A stretch of 11,947 nucleotides of DNA from Smittium mucronatum (Eukaryota; Kickxellomycota; Harpellomycetes; Harpellales; Legeriomycetaceae). Below, piece by piece: positions 1 to 9,275 of this stretch (within the stretch, counting starts at the first letter, position 1; every line of letters starts with the position of its first letter). Below the pieces are notes generated by a model. The model saw nothing but the letters and a program-made list of their open reading frames with translations, did not search any database and was not told the origin of the DNA. Where the stretch lies: assembly GCA_001953115.1 (NCBI GenBank), contig LSSL01000741.1, forward strand, positions 1 to 11,947. The letters run 5' to 3'. A program made the position numbers and the translations under genes.

Positions 1-559
1 CTAACCATTAAGAAATTGATCAAGTTATTTCGATATAATTTTTCTTAATTTTTTTTAATAGTGAAATTACCGTAATTATGCATTAATAATGATGTGGGCT
101 GCCAAATATAAATTATTTCTCACTTTATATCATGAAAAGCGCAGAATTTTTTTTTCAAATGAGCTATTCGCTAATTAGTTATTTATTTAGTAAAAAAAGC
201 CAATAAGGTTCTAACATCACTTAATTTGAAAAAATTATTAAGATGATTTTAGATCCTAGTGAATAATTAATAGGCCCGATTTTAATTCTATGAGTGCTTC
301 TTTCGTTATAAAACCAAAGACATTAATAATGTTATTTAAAATATAATATTATAATAGCTATTTCGAAACAACTGACATATTAATTAATAGAAATCCTGTT
401 TAGATATAATCTAAATGTCTTGAAGTTTTTTAAAAGTGATATCATTAAAATACAACTGTAAAGATATAAACCTATTTTTTATTTTCATTGGTGAGTAAGA
501 ATTTTATTATAATTATATCAATATATCATACGAATAATTAATAGTATTTAATTTACTCA
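1..559. other. AT-rich stretch with no gene
   Basis: I see no coding region, tRNA or clear repeat here. A short perfect inverted repeat (TTTAGAT-ATA-ATCTAAA) sits at 399-415. The stretch lies where the integrase core and 3' end of the decayed Gypsy element to the right would fall, but I could not recognise those parts. Confidence 0.5.
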
Positions 560-1850
560 AAATCATCATTTTTGATAGAAATTATGATAAATGTATAGGT
601 TATATGCTAATATATTTATTGAAATCAGAACACATTGCATCCAAAAAGATCCAGGATAATTATTCTGATGAATCAAAATTTTGATTGGAAAAACTAACAA
701 AATAAGACAAGAAGTAATGGGGATATATATATATATAATGGCAAGTGAAGCATTTTAACTGTAACATAGTTTCCCGCCAAAACTCAAAGCTTTTGAGTTT
801 CTTTTTTTTTTGTTTCCTATTTATTTATGGATATTTCTATAAATTATTATGGGGTTTTATTAAGAATTTTTACATGTCTAATTGAATTTATTACCTATTA
901 ATTAATTTGTACTAATATATAAATTAGAAAACTCTATTAAAAAATAGCAACTGAATTCGCGATTAAGCGATTAATTGTTAAAAACAACCACTTAATTCCT
1001 AACTATTCCGTTATAACTAATTTGATACATCAAAAAAATACATATTATGGGATTTTAAGATATAAAAGGAGAAATTGTTTTTAATTGGTAATATGCATCA
1101 TTATAAGTGAAGAATTACGATAATTTCCCTAAAGAGCGTATTAAGTTTTTCGAATGGATATAAAATTGTCAGACCAATAAATTTGATATTATTAGATGTT
1201 TTTATTTTAGAATCATAAATTAGCTAATTAGTCTAAAATTAAAAAATAACTCGATCAAAAATTTTTTTAAAGGGTTATGAAGATATTCGGGGACACGTTT
1301 TTTTAAATTGAGTGGTTTTAATCAAATTGTTATTATTCTGCTTTTTAAATTTTGGTTTTATTTTAATAAATTATCAAAATAATGGTTGTCTTTTTTTCTT
1401 TGATGGGAAATACTAACCTTTTTATACTAGAATTATCACAAATAAAGGTAATTACACATTCGGTAAATTACATACCGTAATATAATATAATATATAAATT
1501 GAGGCACAAATATAAGAGCTTGATAGCTTAAAAACCATTAATGTTTACGGGAGTCGATCCCAATATTTATTAGATCTATCTTGCTAAATGCATTGATACA
1601 TTTGACTGTTTTATCTTTATAGGTAAACAATTACAATAAAATCTCTAATAATAGTCAGTTTCTAGATGATTTAGTTTTTTTTCTAATTTTTCTGCTAGTA
1701 TAATGTGTTTCGCGACGCAAAAAAACAGGTTTAGCGTGATTTCGCCGTTTACTCATTTAAAACATAAAATTTAAATTAGCTAAAAGTTCACAAAAGTCAT
1801 TCATGCTTCTAGTATTCGCATTAAAGTGGTATACGACAGTCTAAACTTAT
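560..1850 (-). pseudogene. Decayed Ty3/Gypsy pol (RT - RNase H - integrase remnants)
   Basis: Not an intact gene: many stops and frame changes. Short matches to Gypsy pol landmarks occur on one strand in the right order. An LL...F segment followed by HAKPVFLRR (1738-1712) resembles the region before the reverse transcriptase. AFSKIDL (1591-1571) matches the RT block with the first catalytic Asp. Codons for Y-L followed by TGATAA (1444-1433) look like a damaged YxDD box. KFIGLTILYPF (1184-1152) matches the FLGL block after RT. Codons for D-V-S at 1031-1023 fall where the RNase H TDAS motif is expected. A weak H....YPG segment (670-650) falls where the integrase zinc-binding domain should start. 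The first three share one frame. YxDD-to-FLGL spacing (about 245 nt) is near normal, while earlier gaps are shortened by deletion. Edges are approximate and no LTRs were recognised. The call rests on pattern recognition, not an alignment. Confidence 0.5.
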
Positions 1851-1879
1851 ATTGAATATTTATAAGAAAAATCTTTTAT

Positions 1880-1930
1880 AGTCTCTTCAAAATTTAAACT
1901 GTAAAAACCTACAGTTTCAAATTGAAGACT
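1880..1930. repeat. Long imperfect hairpin
   Basis: The left arm (1880-1903, AGTCT...AAACTGTA) pairs with the right arm (1910-1930, TACAGTTT...AGACT) across a 6-nt loop (AAAACC). The inner 8 bp are perfect, and the outer part pairs with small bulges. A second short inverted repeat, TATAAGA...TCTTTTATA (1861-1880), directly abuts it. It could be a MITE core, an RNA hairpin, or chance in AT-rich DNA. Confidence 0.5.
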
Positions 1931-2293
1931 CCTTATGATTTATTTGGGAGATTCTCTTTGAGAGTGGACACTTTCCTAATAAATTTTTACTACATTCCTA
2001 ATTCGGAAATATGGTGCTAAGATAAAAAATAGAGTTATTGGGTAAAAAAAATATGTATTTTGAAGGATAATTTTCTATTGGTAAGATGTTGAAATTTTAT
2101 TAGGGCAATTATTTTCTCGATTTTTATTGGTCTTGTTTTAAATAAATCCAAATGTAGCCAATGTTTTACAACATGAAAAAAAGTCCGGTCTTGAAAATAA
2201 TATCCCATTTAGATTAGTTTATAAAACACCCGCATGTCAATTGGATAAATTAAATAAATTTAGAAAATATATGCAATTATATTGGTTAATTAA

Positions 2294-2395
2294 AATTCGC
2301 AAAAAGTGAGAATTCGCGTAAAAAAAGGCGGAACGAAATTTTCAAATTCGCAAAACATCAAAATTCGCAAAAAGTGAGAATTCGCGTAAATTGAG
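2294..2395 (+). repeat. 17-bp minisatellite, six units
   Basis: The core AATTCGC starts at 2294, 2311, 2345, 2362 and 2379, always a multiple of 17 bp apart. The units are AATTCGCAAAAAGTGAG, AATTCGCGTAAAAAAAG, a degenerate unit at 2328-2344, AATTCGCAAAACATCAA, AATTCGCAAAAAGTGAG and AATTCGCGTAAATTGAG. Units 1-2 and 5-6 form an identical 31-bp direct repeat (2292-2322 and 2360-2390), so a two-unit block was probably duplicated. The array stands out for its CpG dinucleotides in AT-rich surroundings. Confidence 0.85.
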
Positions 2396-2409
2396 GGTTA
2401 TCTGTAATA

Positions 2410-2720
2410 GGTGAATAGTCCTGACACCGTTATACTTATTATTCTGAGTCTAATATTGCTTGAAATTTATGTTTTATTGGGTTTCTGTGTTTAGTTTGTA
2501 TCTTGCAGTGTTTTTGTGTAGTATAAAGTTTAAGGTAAAAAATATGGTGTTTTTAGTGTGTTATATGAGATTTTTATTTTGTATTTTATTTTGTAATTTG
2601 AGTTGTAAACTATTATTTATGCTTAATTTATTGTGTATAACGAGTATAATATAGTGTTTTGATTTTACTGTGCCTAGAGCTTGGTGAATTATGTGTTATT
2701 TTATGTGTTCTTTATTTTTT
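2410..2720 (+). other. T/G-skewed low-complexity stretch, no gene
   Basis: The plus strand here is dominated by T and G with very few C, for example around 2460-2620. Open frames in it give strongly hydrophobic peptides, but they start at TTG or GTG and are what T-rich DNA yields in any case. I do not call a gene. Strand skew of this kind can mark an old transcribed or mutated segment, or an organelle-derived insertion, but nothing here identifies one. Confidence 0.4.
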
Positions 2721-3797
2721 ACTTTATTAATCGTCACATTTTGTTAATAAACAAGAACTTGTACCACACTCAATATGAATATTACTATTTTATGGATAAA
2801 TATGTATATACTATTTTGAATAAACCCGTCAGTTTTAATCTTTTGTCAAATTATCCGATAAATAAATTCTATTATTTTTGCATCATTAATTAATATTTTG
2901 GATGATTAATTTATGGATATAAAACTAGCTTTAACTTGATAAATTTTATTTAAATGAAATCGAAAAAAAAAAAAGACTTTAAATTTGCTTTTTTCGCATC
3001 GCTGAAATTCTTATACTTGGCATATAATAAGACGTGTATTTTTTTTATCTCTTCAGGAATTCCGTAATTTTTTTGGTTCGGATTAAATCTAGTATAAAAT
3101 GCACAAGTTCTTTTTGTGATAAAGAGTAAAATAAGTCCTTTATATTATATTCTTGTTTTTTTATTATTTACTACTTTTAAGTTTTAGCTAAATAATGCTT
3201 AATTTTGGTTACATATATTGACATATTATGTTCAATATGCGTAAAAAAATTACTTATCCAATAATCTTCGCAAAAAAAATTTAATATATTTTTGAAAAAT
3301 TCATTTTATATACTGAAAAATGCATAATTCTGTTTACTGGTTAAATGTGTTTAACTTGTCTATGAAAATTTTAAAAAAGAAAATATTCGATTGAACTTAA
3401 AAAAACATGCAAAATAGTATATTTGATTTTGTTTCAGTCTATTTTATTTCAAATTAGTCGATTTTATTAGTGTTTGGGCGATTTCATTTCATTTTAGTAG
3501 TTGAAATATTTATATCCATTTATAAATTTTATTTTTGTCGCAGTTGGCAGAACGGTTTTCGTTAAATATCTATTCCCATTAAAAATTATATTTTTGACCA
3601 GAGTTTTTTTTTTATTAGTTAATGACTATAAATAATCATTAAATATATATCAGAGGTGCCCAAAAAAATACGGTGTATTAAATATCGAATATAAATTGTA
3701 AAAAAAAAGGAAAACAAATAAAAAACGATCCTAAATAGGATTAAAACGCAAAAATAAACCATGCTCCATCGAAAACGAAAATAAGGAAATGTCAGAA
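2721..3797. other. EDE1 3' flank, no further gene
   Basis: AT-rich DNA between the low-complexity stretch and the EDE1 stop codon. It holds the presumed EDE1 3' UTR at its right end. I see no other coding region, tRNA or tandem array. Open frames near 2681-2893 start at GTG and encode low-complexity Tyr/Phe/Asn-rich peptide. Confidence 0.5.
3611..3616 (-). terminator. Candidate EDE1 poly(A) signal
   Basis: AATAAA on the minus strand, about 180 nt past the EDE1 stop codon. It is the first exact copy of the canonical hexamer that I noticed in the 3' flank. In so AT-rich a sequence it may be chance, and fungal poly(A) signals are loose. A small inverted repeat (ATCCTA-AA-TAGGAT, 3728-3741) lies between the stop codon and this site. 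Confidence 0.25.
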
Positions 3798-6700
3798 TTA
3801 TGTAGAAACCAGATATTCCATAGTTTGAGAGAAATCGAAATCACAAATCTCCATTGCCTTAACCACTTTATCGCCTTGGAAGCCCATTCCAACTAAATCA
3901 TTGAACATGTGCACTAACTTCGGAGTTTTATCCCATCCTTTTTGAGCCAAAATGGGGTTGATGGGTCCTTCTTGTTGATAGTTTATTTGCTGATCATTAG
4001 CTGAACCATCGAGATAATTAGATCCAGGACCAGTACCCATGGAAGTAGTAAAGTTTTTGGATTGTTTGTTTTTTGCTGATTTTCCACCAGTGACAGAGCT
4101 AGTCTCTGAATCCTTGTTCTTACTTCCACCCAATCTCTTAGACAAAGAGAACAGACCGAATTTAGATTTTCTGTTACTTTTATCATTAGAGCTCTTTTTA
4201 GTCTTTTCCAAAGCGTTCTTTCCCGATACTTTGGAAATTTCTTCATATGAAGAATTATTGTTACCGGTTTTTGAAGCTACCGCAGAACTATGGGTATCAA
4301 AAGTGTGTACAGACATAGATTCAGAGTTTTGACTAGCATTTTGGTTATCAGATTGAAATTTAGCGAGTTCCAAAACTGGAGATTTGCCACCGTCCAAAGA
4401 GTTTATGAGGTCCGTGTAAGATGATTGGTCTTTATTGTTATACCCAGGTGATTCTGTCCGAGACTGAGATAGATTGGCAGGGTTGACGCTGATTTTAGGG
4501 TCCATGGCGCCTGAGTCATTGTTGATTCCATTCATTGTACTAAAGGCTTTTTGGGATTCATTTAGTTTGACGTCGGGGGGATGAAAATTTGGAGATCCTG
4601 TCTGAAAGGCCTTAAAATTTACATCAGAGACGTCCCCTTTATTAAAGTCTGTAAAGTTTTTGGAGATAGTGGGCGCCTGTGTACTATTTGCTATGGCCAA
4701 AAAAGGATCATAATCTTTAGATTCTGTTTGGTTACGATGATCATTTTCTAAATCAAAAGGGGAGCTTGCATCATGGTTTGGAGTTGTTTCCTTGGTGGTG
4801 TTGCCAACAACTACTTCGGAAAAAGTTGGTTTGTGAGATGAGGTTTGGTTTTCATCCATGCCTAAAAATAAAGAATCAAAAGCAGATTTCAGATTTCGAT
4901 CATTATTTGAATTGTCTGGGTTAGGCGATATAGATGAATTATTGAAAACATCTTCATTATGAGTTACGCTTTTAGACAAGTTAGATACCGTTGAAAAATT
5001 ATTGCTGCTAAAGTCAGCAAATGCCGTACCAGTGATTTTATCAGAATCGTGACTATAGCCTCCAAAATTTACAGCATCAGTATCTGTGTGCTTTCTTCTA
5101 AGAGAATCGAATTCGGCAGATGAGTCTCGCATTTGATTTTGAATCTGATATTCTCTGGATTTAGAAGGTATTGGTGTGATTGAATTTATTTGCTCCAGAG
5201 GATGACTTGAGGATCTACTTGGAATGTTAGTTGAAATAATTTGAGAAATTTTGGAATCCTTATTATCAAAAACGCCTTCAGGTGATTGGTTTTCAATGTA
5301 AGAACGAACAAAAACAGCATTTGAAGTATCCTTTAAGACGTTGGATTCATAAACACCATTATCTTTACCTAAGTTGTTTGAAGAGGTATCTTTGGCCTCA
5401 GATGAATTCTGTTCGAATGTATCAATATCTGGAAATCGAGAACGAAATTCATCAACCTCGTCATTTTGAAAAGAAGGAATTACACTTGGAATAGGTTGAA
5501 CGCTAGAACTAGATACAGATTTATCGTCCACAAGTTTAGAGGACGGCTCAGAAAAAGTTCTACTAACACTGATGTTAGAGATAGTTTGAATTAAATCCGA
5601 AGGAAGTGAAGAATCTTGGTGATCAGATGTTTGGTTAGATTTTGGGTCTATAGCCTCAGAATTGGTATTGAATATTTCATCAAATTTAGGGTTGTTTTCC
5701 CCATTCTTAGATTTGAAAGGATCACTTTCAGATAAAAAGTTTCCAGTGGTAAAACTTTCTGTGTTCGAAACTGTAGGGTCGAATGGATCTAATTGGGTTT
5801 GGGGAGATGTTGTTAGATCGAGATTTTTAGGCTCATGAGCTTCAACTTTTGATGATCTGGAATCCATATTGATGTTACGAAGTTCAGTGCTATCACTTGG
5901 TGAGGATAAGGAGTTAGGTAACTCAGGATTGGGAGAGGGAAAATTTGAAATTTTACCAGGAGAACTAATGGTGTCGAAAAATGTCTCGGATTTAGGAGCG
6001 GTATTGCTGAGAATTGGACTAATAGTACTTTGGTAAAGGGATTGAGGTTGAGAGGCCGAGTTTTCCACAACCTGGGATCCCGAGTAGGATGAATTCTCCA
6101 TGAGACTTAGAAAAGGGTCATTAAGATTTTTGGAGTTGATATTTTGAGTAGAGCTAAGATTGTTCTCATCGTTATTAGCTAATAATAGCGGAGCAGAGAC
6201 TATAGCTTTTGATTCGTTAATAGATTTATCTATGGGCTCCGAATTGTTTGACAATTGAGACTCATCCTTTTTAGAAAGTGTATTATGATCAACCTCTTTA
6301 ATAGAAACCTCTTGAGGAATTAAGCTATGTTCCAGTTGAATTGAGTGATCTTCCAAAGCAGAGGGATCATGAGTAATTGGAACATTTATGGGCTCAGCTA
6401 AAATGTGGTTCTCTGATACTCCAAAAACTTCATCGAAAGTTGATTGTCTTTGAATGGGGTTGCTGTTTAATGAAATCTCTTTATTTATACTAACATTATT
6501 AGAAATTGGGGGATCTTGAGAAATGCTGAGAGTAGGCTGCTCCTTAATTGGAGGAATATCACTTTTAAGAGCATCATCGATACTCTGATCTAATGAAACA
6601 TTTTGTGAACGTAAAGCAGAAGATTCCTTCCTAGCAGCTTCTAACAAGGCTTTTTTAGCCAACAAAGATTCCTTAATGGAGGCCAGTCTTAGATTTTTGG

Positions 6701-8675
6701 ATTCAATGGAATTCTTCAATGACTCGATTTCCTTGCTTTCGGCTTCCAGGCTAGCATCGGCTTCAGCTAAAGCTTGAGATTCTGCGTTTAATTGATCTTC
6801 AAGATTGGAATTTTGCGACAAATAAGCGATACTCTCGGACTTCAAATCAGAATACTTTTTTTGGGAAAGAGACAGTTCAGTTTTAACTGATGAAATGTTA
6901 TTCATAACCATTGAATATTTGGTTCGAGAATCAGCAACAATCCTCCCCATCTCTGAAATTCGACTATTCTCTTCTCCTATTTGGAGTTGCAATACTTGTA
7001 ATTCTCTTTGCTTTTCGACAACATTGACATCTAACTCAGAAATAATTTTTTGTTCAGCCTCTATGGAAGCGTTAATTGATTTTAGTTGTACAATTAAAGA
7101 TTGCTTATCGCTTTCAAGTTTGGAAAGTTCCTTGTTAATTGTGGCACGCCTTTTGATGCTCATGCTTTGTTCTGAGCTGGAAGTGTTGATCTGAGATTTC
7201 AAAGATTCTATTTCGCTATTTAAATTAGAAATAGTCGATATATCTTTGTTTATAGCTGCATTGCTGAACTCTGTATTCAGCTCAGGCATTTTTATAGGGG
7301 TACTCTCATTTGGGCCAATCAGTTTGATAAGACTTTTGGGAATTTTGGCTGGTATTTCTTGACCTGAAATTCTTTTACTTATAATGAATAAGGCGATGAC
7401 GAATTCGCCTCTAGACAATCGACCTTTATTATTGGTATCTGCAAGATCCCATATTCTGGCGAGGTCAGTTTCAGGAAGTTTAGATTTCATAAAATAGGAG
7501 GCAGCTACATCACCGGGAACATATCCAAGGTTTGAAGGATCTAGTGCGAAGAACTGACTTTCGAATTTTACCCTTTCAGAATCATCGATAGCCCAGGGAT
7601 CCTTTACTGGAGTCATACTACGCACTGAGGTTTTAAAACCAGATATAGAATTGATGGATGATATGAGGGTTAAAGGAGTAGAGATAGGAAGGACAGTTAT
7701 TTCTCCATTCATCATTCTTCTCAGAAAATACATGGCGATAATGAAATCAGTAAAGTTAAGTATATTGGAATTTTCAGGGTTAGCAAGATTCCTATAATCA
7801 AGGGTAAAAAAAAAGAGTTAGAATATTTGTAAAAAAATAAATAAATGGATAAAAATACCATATTCCTTGCAAAGTGACAGGGCTAAGTTTGGATTTAACT
7901 AGCATATCCTTAGCTGTTTTGGCATTCAATGTGCCATTTACTGCGCCATTAGATTTAAATAAAGACTGATATTGGTTATATTCCTCAACGCTAATTGAAA
8001 ATGTCTCATTAGCTTGGGAATTTTGTTCAGGCAATTTGATTCCATCAAATAAGGGAAGTGGGGTAGCTATGAATATTGATTTTTTAAAATAAATATATAT
8101 GGGAGAATATAATCTAATGGGGTAAATAGATACCTGCTTTTAAACCTTCTATAGATAAAGGCAGTTTAGCCTGTGAGAGGCTGACCAACTTTAAAGCCAT
8201 ATTAAATTCGTATTTGTTAAGATAGCCCTTGTTGTTAACGTCAGAAAGAAGCCAAATCTAAGTTTTGATTGAGCAACTAGATTACTAAACTGATAAACAC
8301 TATTTTGGAGAATAGTGGTATTTACTTACATTTTGAAGAGAATCCTCACTTAATTTACTCTTTCTGAGAAAATTGGCAGCATCAGTTCCGACGACCTTGC
8401 CAATATTTTTATCATCGGCAATTTTGAATAAACGATCATAATACAAAGCCTCCTGAGGAGTAGGAATCCACTTCAATTGATTTCTTGCTGAACTGCTAGA
8501 AGATACGCTGGGTTGTACATAGGCTACGAAATTTTTTCAAATAGAGACTATAAATAATAATGAAAAAAAACTATAAAACAAAAACACGAATAGACATACA
8601 AGAATTCTTCCTGGTTAAGTACGAATCGTCTACTGAAGCCTCTTTTGTGAAGAAGCCACGCAAATCTTCGGCCAT
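3798..8675 (-). CDS. EDE1: EDE1/Eps15-like endocytic scaffold, spliced, 1531 aa
   Basis: Endocytic scaffold of the Ede1/Eps15 family, which acts at the plasma membrane in early clathrin-coated pit assembly. Five exons join in frame: 8675-8600, 8523-8330, 8257-8134, 8066-7859 and 7791-3798; the total, 4596 nt, is exactly 1532 codons with the TAA stop. EH1 covers about residues 47-131 and has an intact EF-hand loop (D96, N98, K100, E107). EH2 (about 158-235) has a degenerate loop. EH3 (about 266-350) has an intact loop (D319, N321, K323, E330). A heptad-rich coiled coil spans about 380-615. A long Ser/Asn-rich disordered tail carries four DPF motifs (about 759, 869, 891, 1229). A UBA domain with MGF at 1503-1505 fills the last 44 residues. 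Yeast Ede1 is about 1380 aa with the same domain order. The start ATG has purine at -3 and G at +4, and an in-frame stop lies at 8700-8702. The frame open from M221 (7733) is not the true start, because it would begin inside EH2. Confidence 0.95.
7792..7858 (-). other. EDE1 intron 4 (67 nt)
   Basis: Donor GTATTT, acceptor TTATAG, and a branch-like CTAAC at 7817-7821 followed by a run of T. The intron splits the codon for W201 of EH2 after its second base. Removing it joins LQGIW to NLANPEN and restores a full EH domain. Confidence 0.9.
8067..8133 (-). other. EDE1 intron 3 (67 nt)
   Basis: Donor GTATCT, a weak match to the fungal consensus, and acceptor CATAG. The intron splits the codon for A132 after its first base. 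It lies in the linker between EH1 and EH2. Without its removal the frame meets stop codons at once. Confidence 0.85.
8258..8329 (-). other. EDE1 intron 2 (72 nt)
   Basis: Donor GTAAGT and acceptor CTTAG, phase 0, placed between N90 and I91-W92 of EH1. Joining the exons restores the conserved helix and the EF-hand loop of EH1. The intron contains a 7-bp inverted repeat (CACTATT / AATAGTG, 8298-8317) that could form a small stem-loop and shorten the donor-to-branch distance. Confidence 0.9.
8524..8599 (-). other. EDE1 intron 1 (76 nt)
   Basis: Donor GTATGT and acceptor CGTAG. The intron interrupts the codon for S26 after its first base. Splicing joins the short N-terminal leader to the Ser-rich linker before EH1. 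An earlier possible acceptor (TTTATAG) would put a stop codon into the frame, which supports the acceptor chosen here. Confidence 0.85.
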
Positions 8676-8930
8676 TGCGAGGTTATAATTAGTATAGCTT
8701 TAGAAAGGATATTAATTTTTTGGGATTAAGAAAACAATCAAATACATATATGCAATAATTAAGAAGAGAAGTATAGATAGGATCATTCGAAGCACATGCA
8801 CTAATTCGCGGATATTTGCTACATCTTCAACTATGCACCGTTTTGTAGAGTAAATATGATTTGGGCCATCAATGTTTGGCGTGTTCTTATTACTTACATG
8901 ATAATCTAATATTTTCAGCCCAATCACCCT
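8676..8930 (-). promoter_or_regulatory. EDE1 5' flank / presumed promoter
   Basis: This stretch lies directly upstream of the EDE1 start and must contain the 5' UTR and core promoter. A TATA-like CATATATG lies at 8744-8751, about 70 nt before the ATG, which is a plausible but unproven position. The stretch overlaps the downstream part of a decayed transposon reading frame, so promoter elements may have arisen within that insertion. No specific transcription-factor site can be named with confidence. Confidence 0.3.
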
Positions 8931-9275
8931 TAGATCCTAGACTTTCAGATTACATTTTGCCAGCCTGAAATTTGTTTGGTTGGATTTTAATAACCAGCAA
9001 CTATTAGGTAATAGACAAAAACACGAGGACGCCCGATTTAGAACTGCCTCCTCTGCAATTTGTGACCGTCGAATGCCGTCCGCGGCCACCATCACCGATG
9101 TTTATTCGCTATTGGCTAGATAGAGCTTTATCTTAAATCCGCAATAACATTGCCTATGCGACATCAGCCCATTAAATATATGGATTTGAAGATTCGGCCA
9201 CTTCCAATTTCTTTTATTGGTGTGCCAAAGCCTTATTACCTGACAAACAACACCCGGAATACAAATAACGAAGTA
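8712..9275 (-). pseudogene. Decayed retroelement fragment, integrase zinc-domain-like
   Basis: One minus-strand frame runs from 9275 to 8712 with only two internal stops (9102-9104 and 8937-8939), in DNA clearly richer in GC than its surroundings. It contains RNWKWPNL, then an H (9158-9156) and a C (9149-9147) at the spacing of the second half of the HHCC zinc-binding domain of Ty3/Gypsy integrases. The usual first cysteine is replaced by His, and the upstream HH half is recognisable only as PGVV...IRLW. Further on, an IDGPN segment near 8870 loosely recalls the DGQ.E region of the integrase core. A zinc ribbon of a Merlin/IS1595-type transposase (CYCG...) is an alternative reading. The antisense strand also has a 65-codon open frame here, so strand and identity are tentative. 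The product would be non-functional. Confidence 0.33.

Noticed and set aside
722..738. TA dinucleotide microsatellite
   Set aside because: Only about seven repeats, common in AT-rich DNA and of no clear meaning.
1549..1562. GGGAGTCGATCCC as a tRNA T-arm
   Set aside because: The stem does not have T-arm geometry and no cloverleaf fits. It lies within the decayed RT segment.
2135..2310. A 55-codon plus-strand open frame
   Set aside because: No start codon near its beginning, no motif, and by rough estimate many frames of this length are expected by chance at this base composition.
2460..2893. Two hydrophobic small proteins (64 and 70 residues)
   Set aside because: They start at TTG and GTG, lie in T-rich low-complexity DNA, and are hydrophobic only because T-rich codons are.
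4039..7194. Open frames of 70-99 codons overlapping the large EDE1 exon, on the opposite strand or in other frames (for example 4039-4332 and 6895-7194)
   Set aside because: They overlap the coding exon and have no motif; such shadows are expected over a long, stop-poor coding sequence.
3798..7733. A 1311-residue gene starting at the methionine at 7733
   Set aside because: This methionine lies inside the second EH domain. Upstream exons with good splice sites complete EH2 and EH1 in frame, so it is internal.
7798..8034. A separate small gene of 78 residues
   Set aside because: It is exon 4 of EDE1 read from an internal TTG through intron 4. Its last residues come from intron sequence.
8712..8927. 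A stand-alone 71-residue gene upstream of EDE1
   Set aside because: It begins at GTG and continues the frame of the decayed fragment upstream. The last third is low-complexity and hydrophobic. It is better read as part of a pseudogene.
9002..9150. Zinc-ribbon transposase of the Merlin/IS1595 type
   Set aside because: CYCG and a DGGRGR segment in another frame recall that family, but the WPNL-H-C spacing upstream fits a Gypsy integrase better. It is kept only as an alternative.
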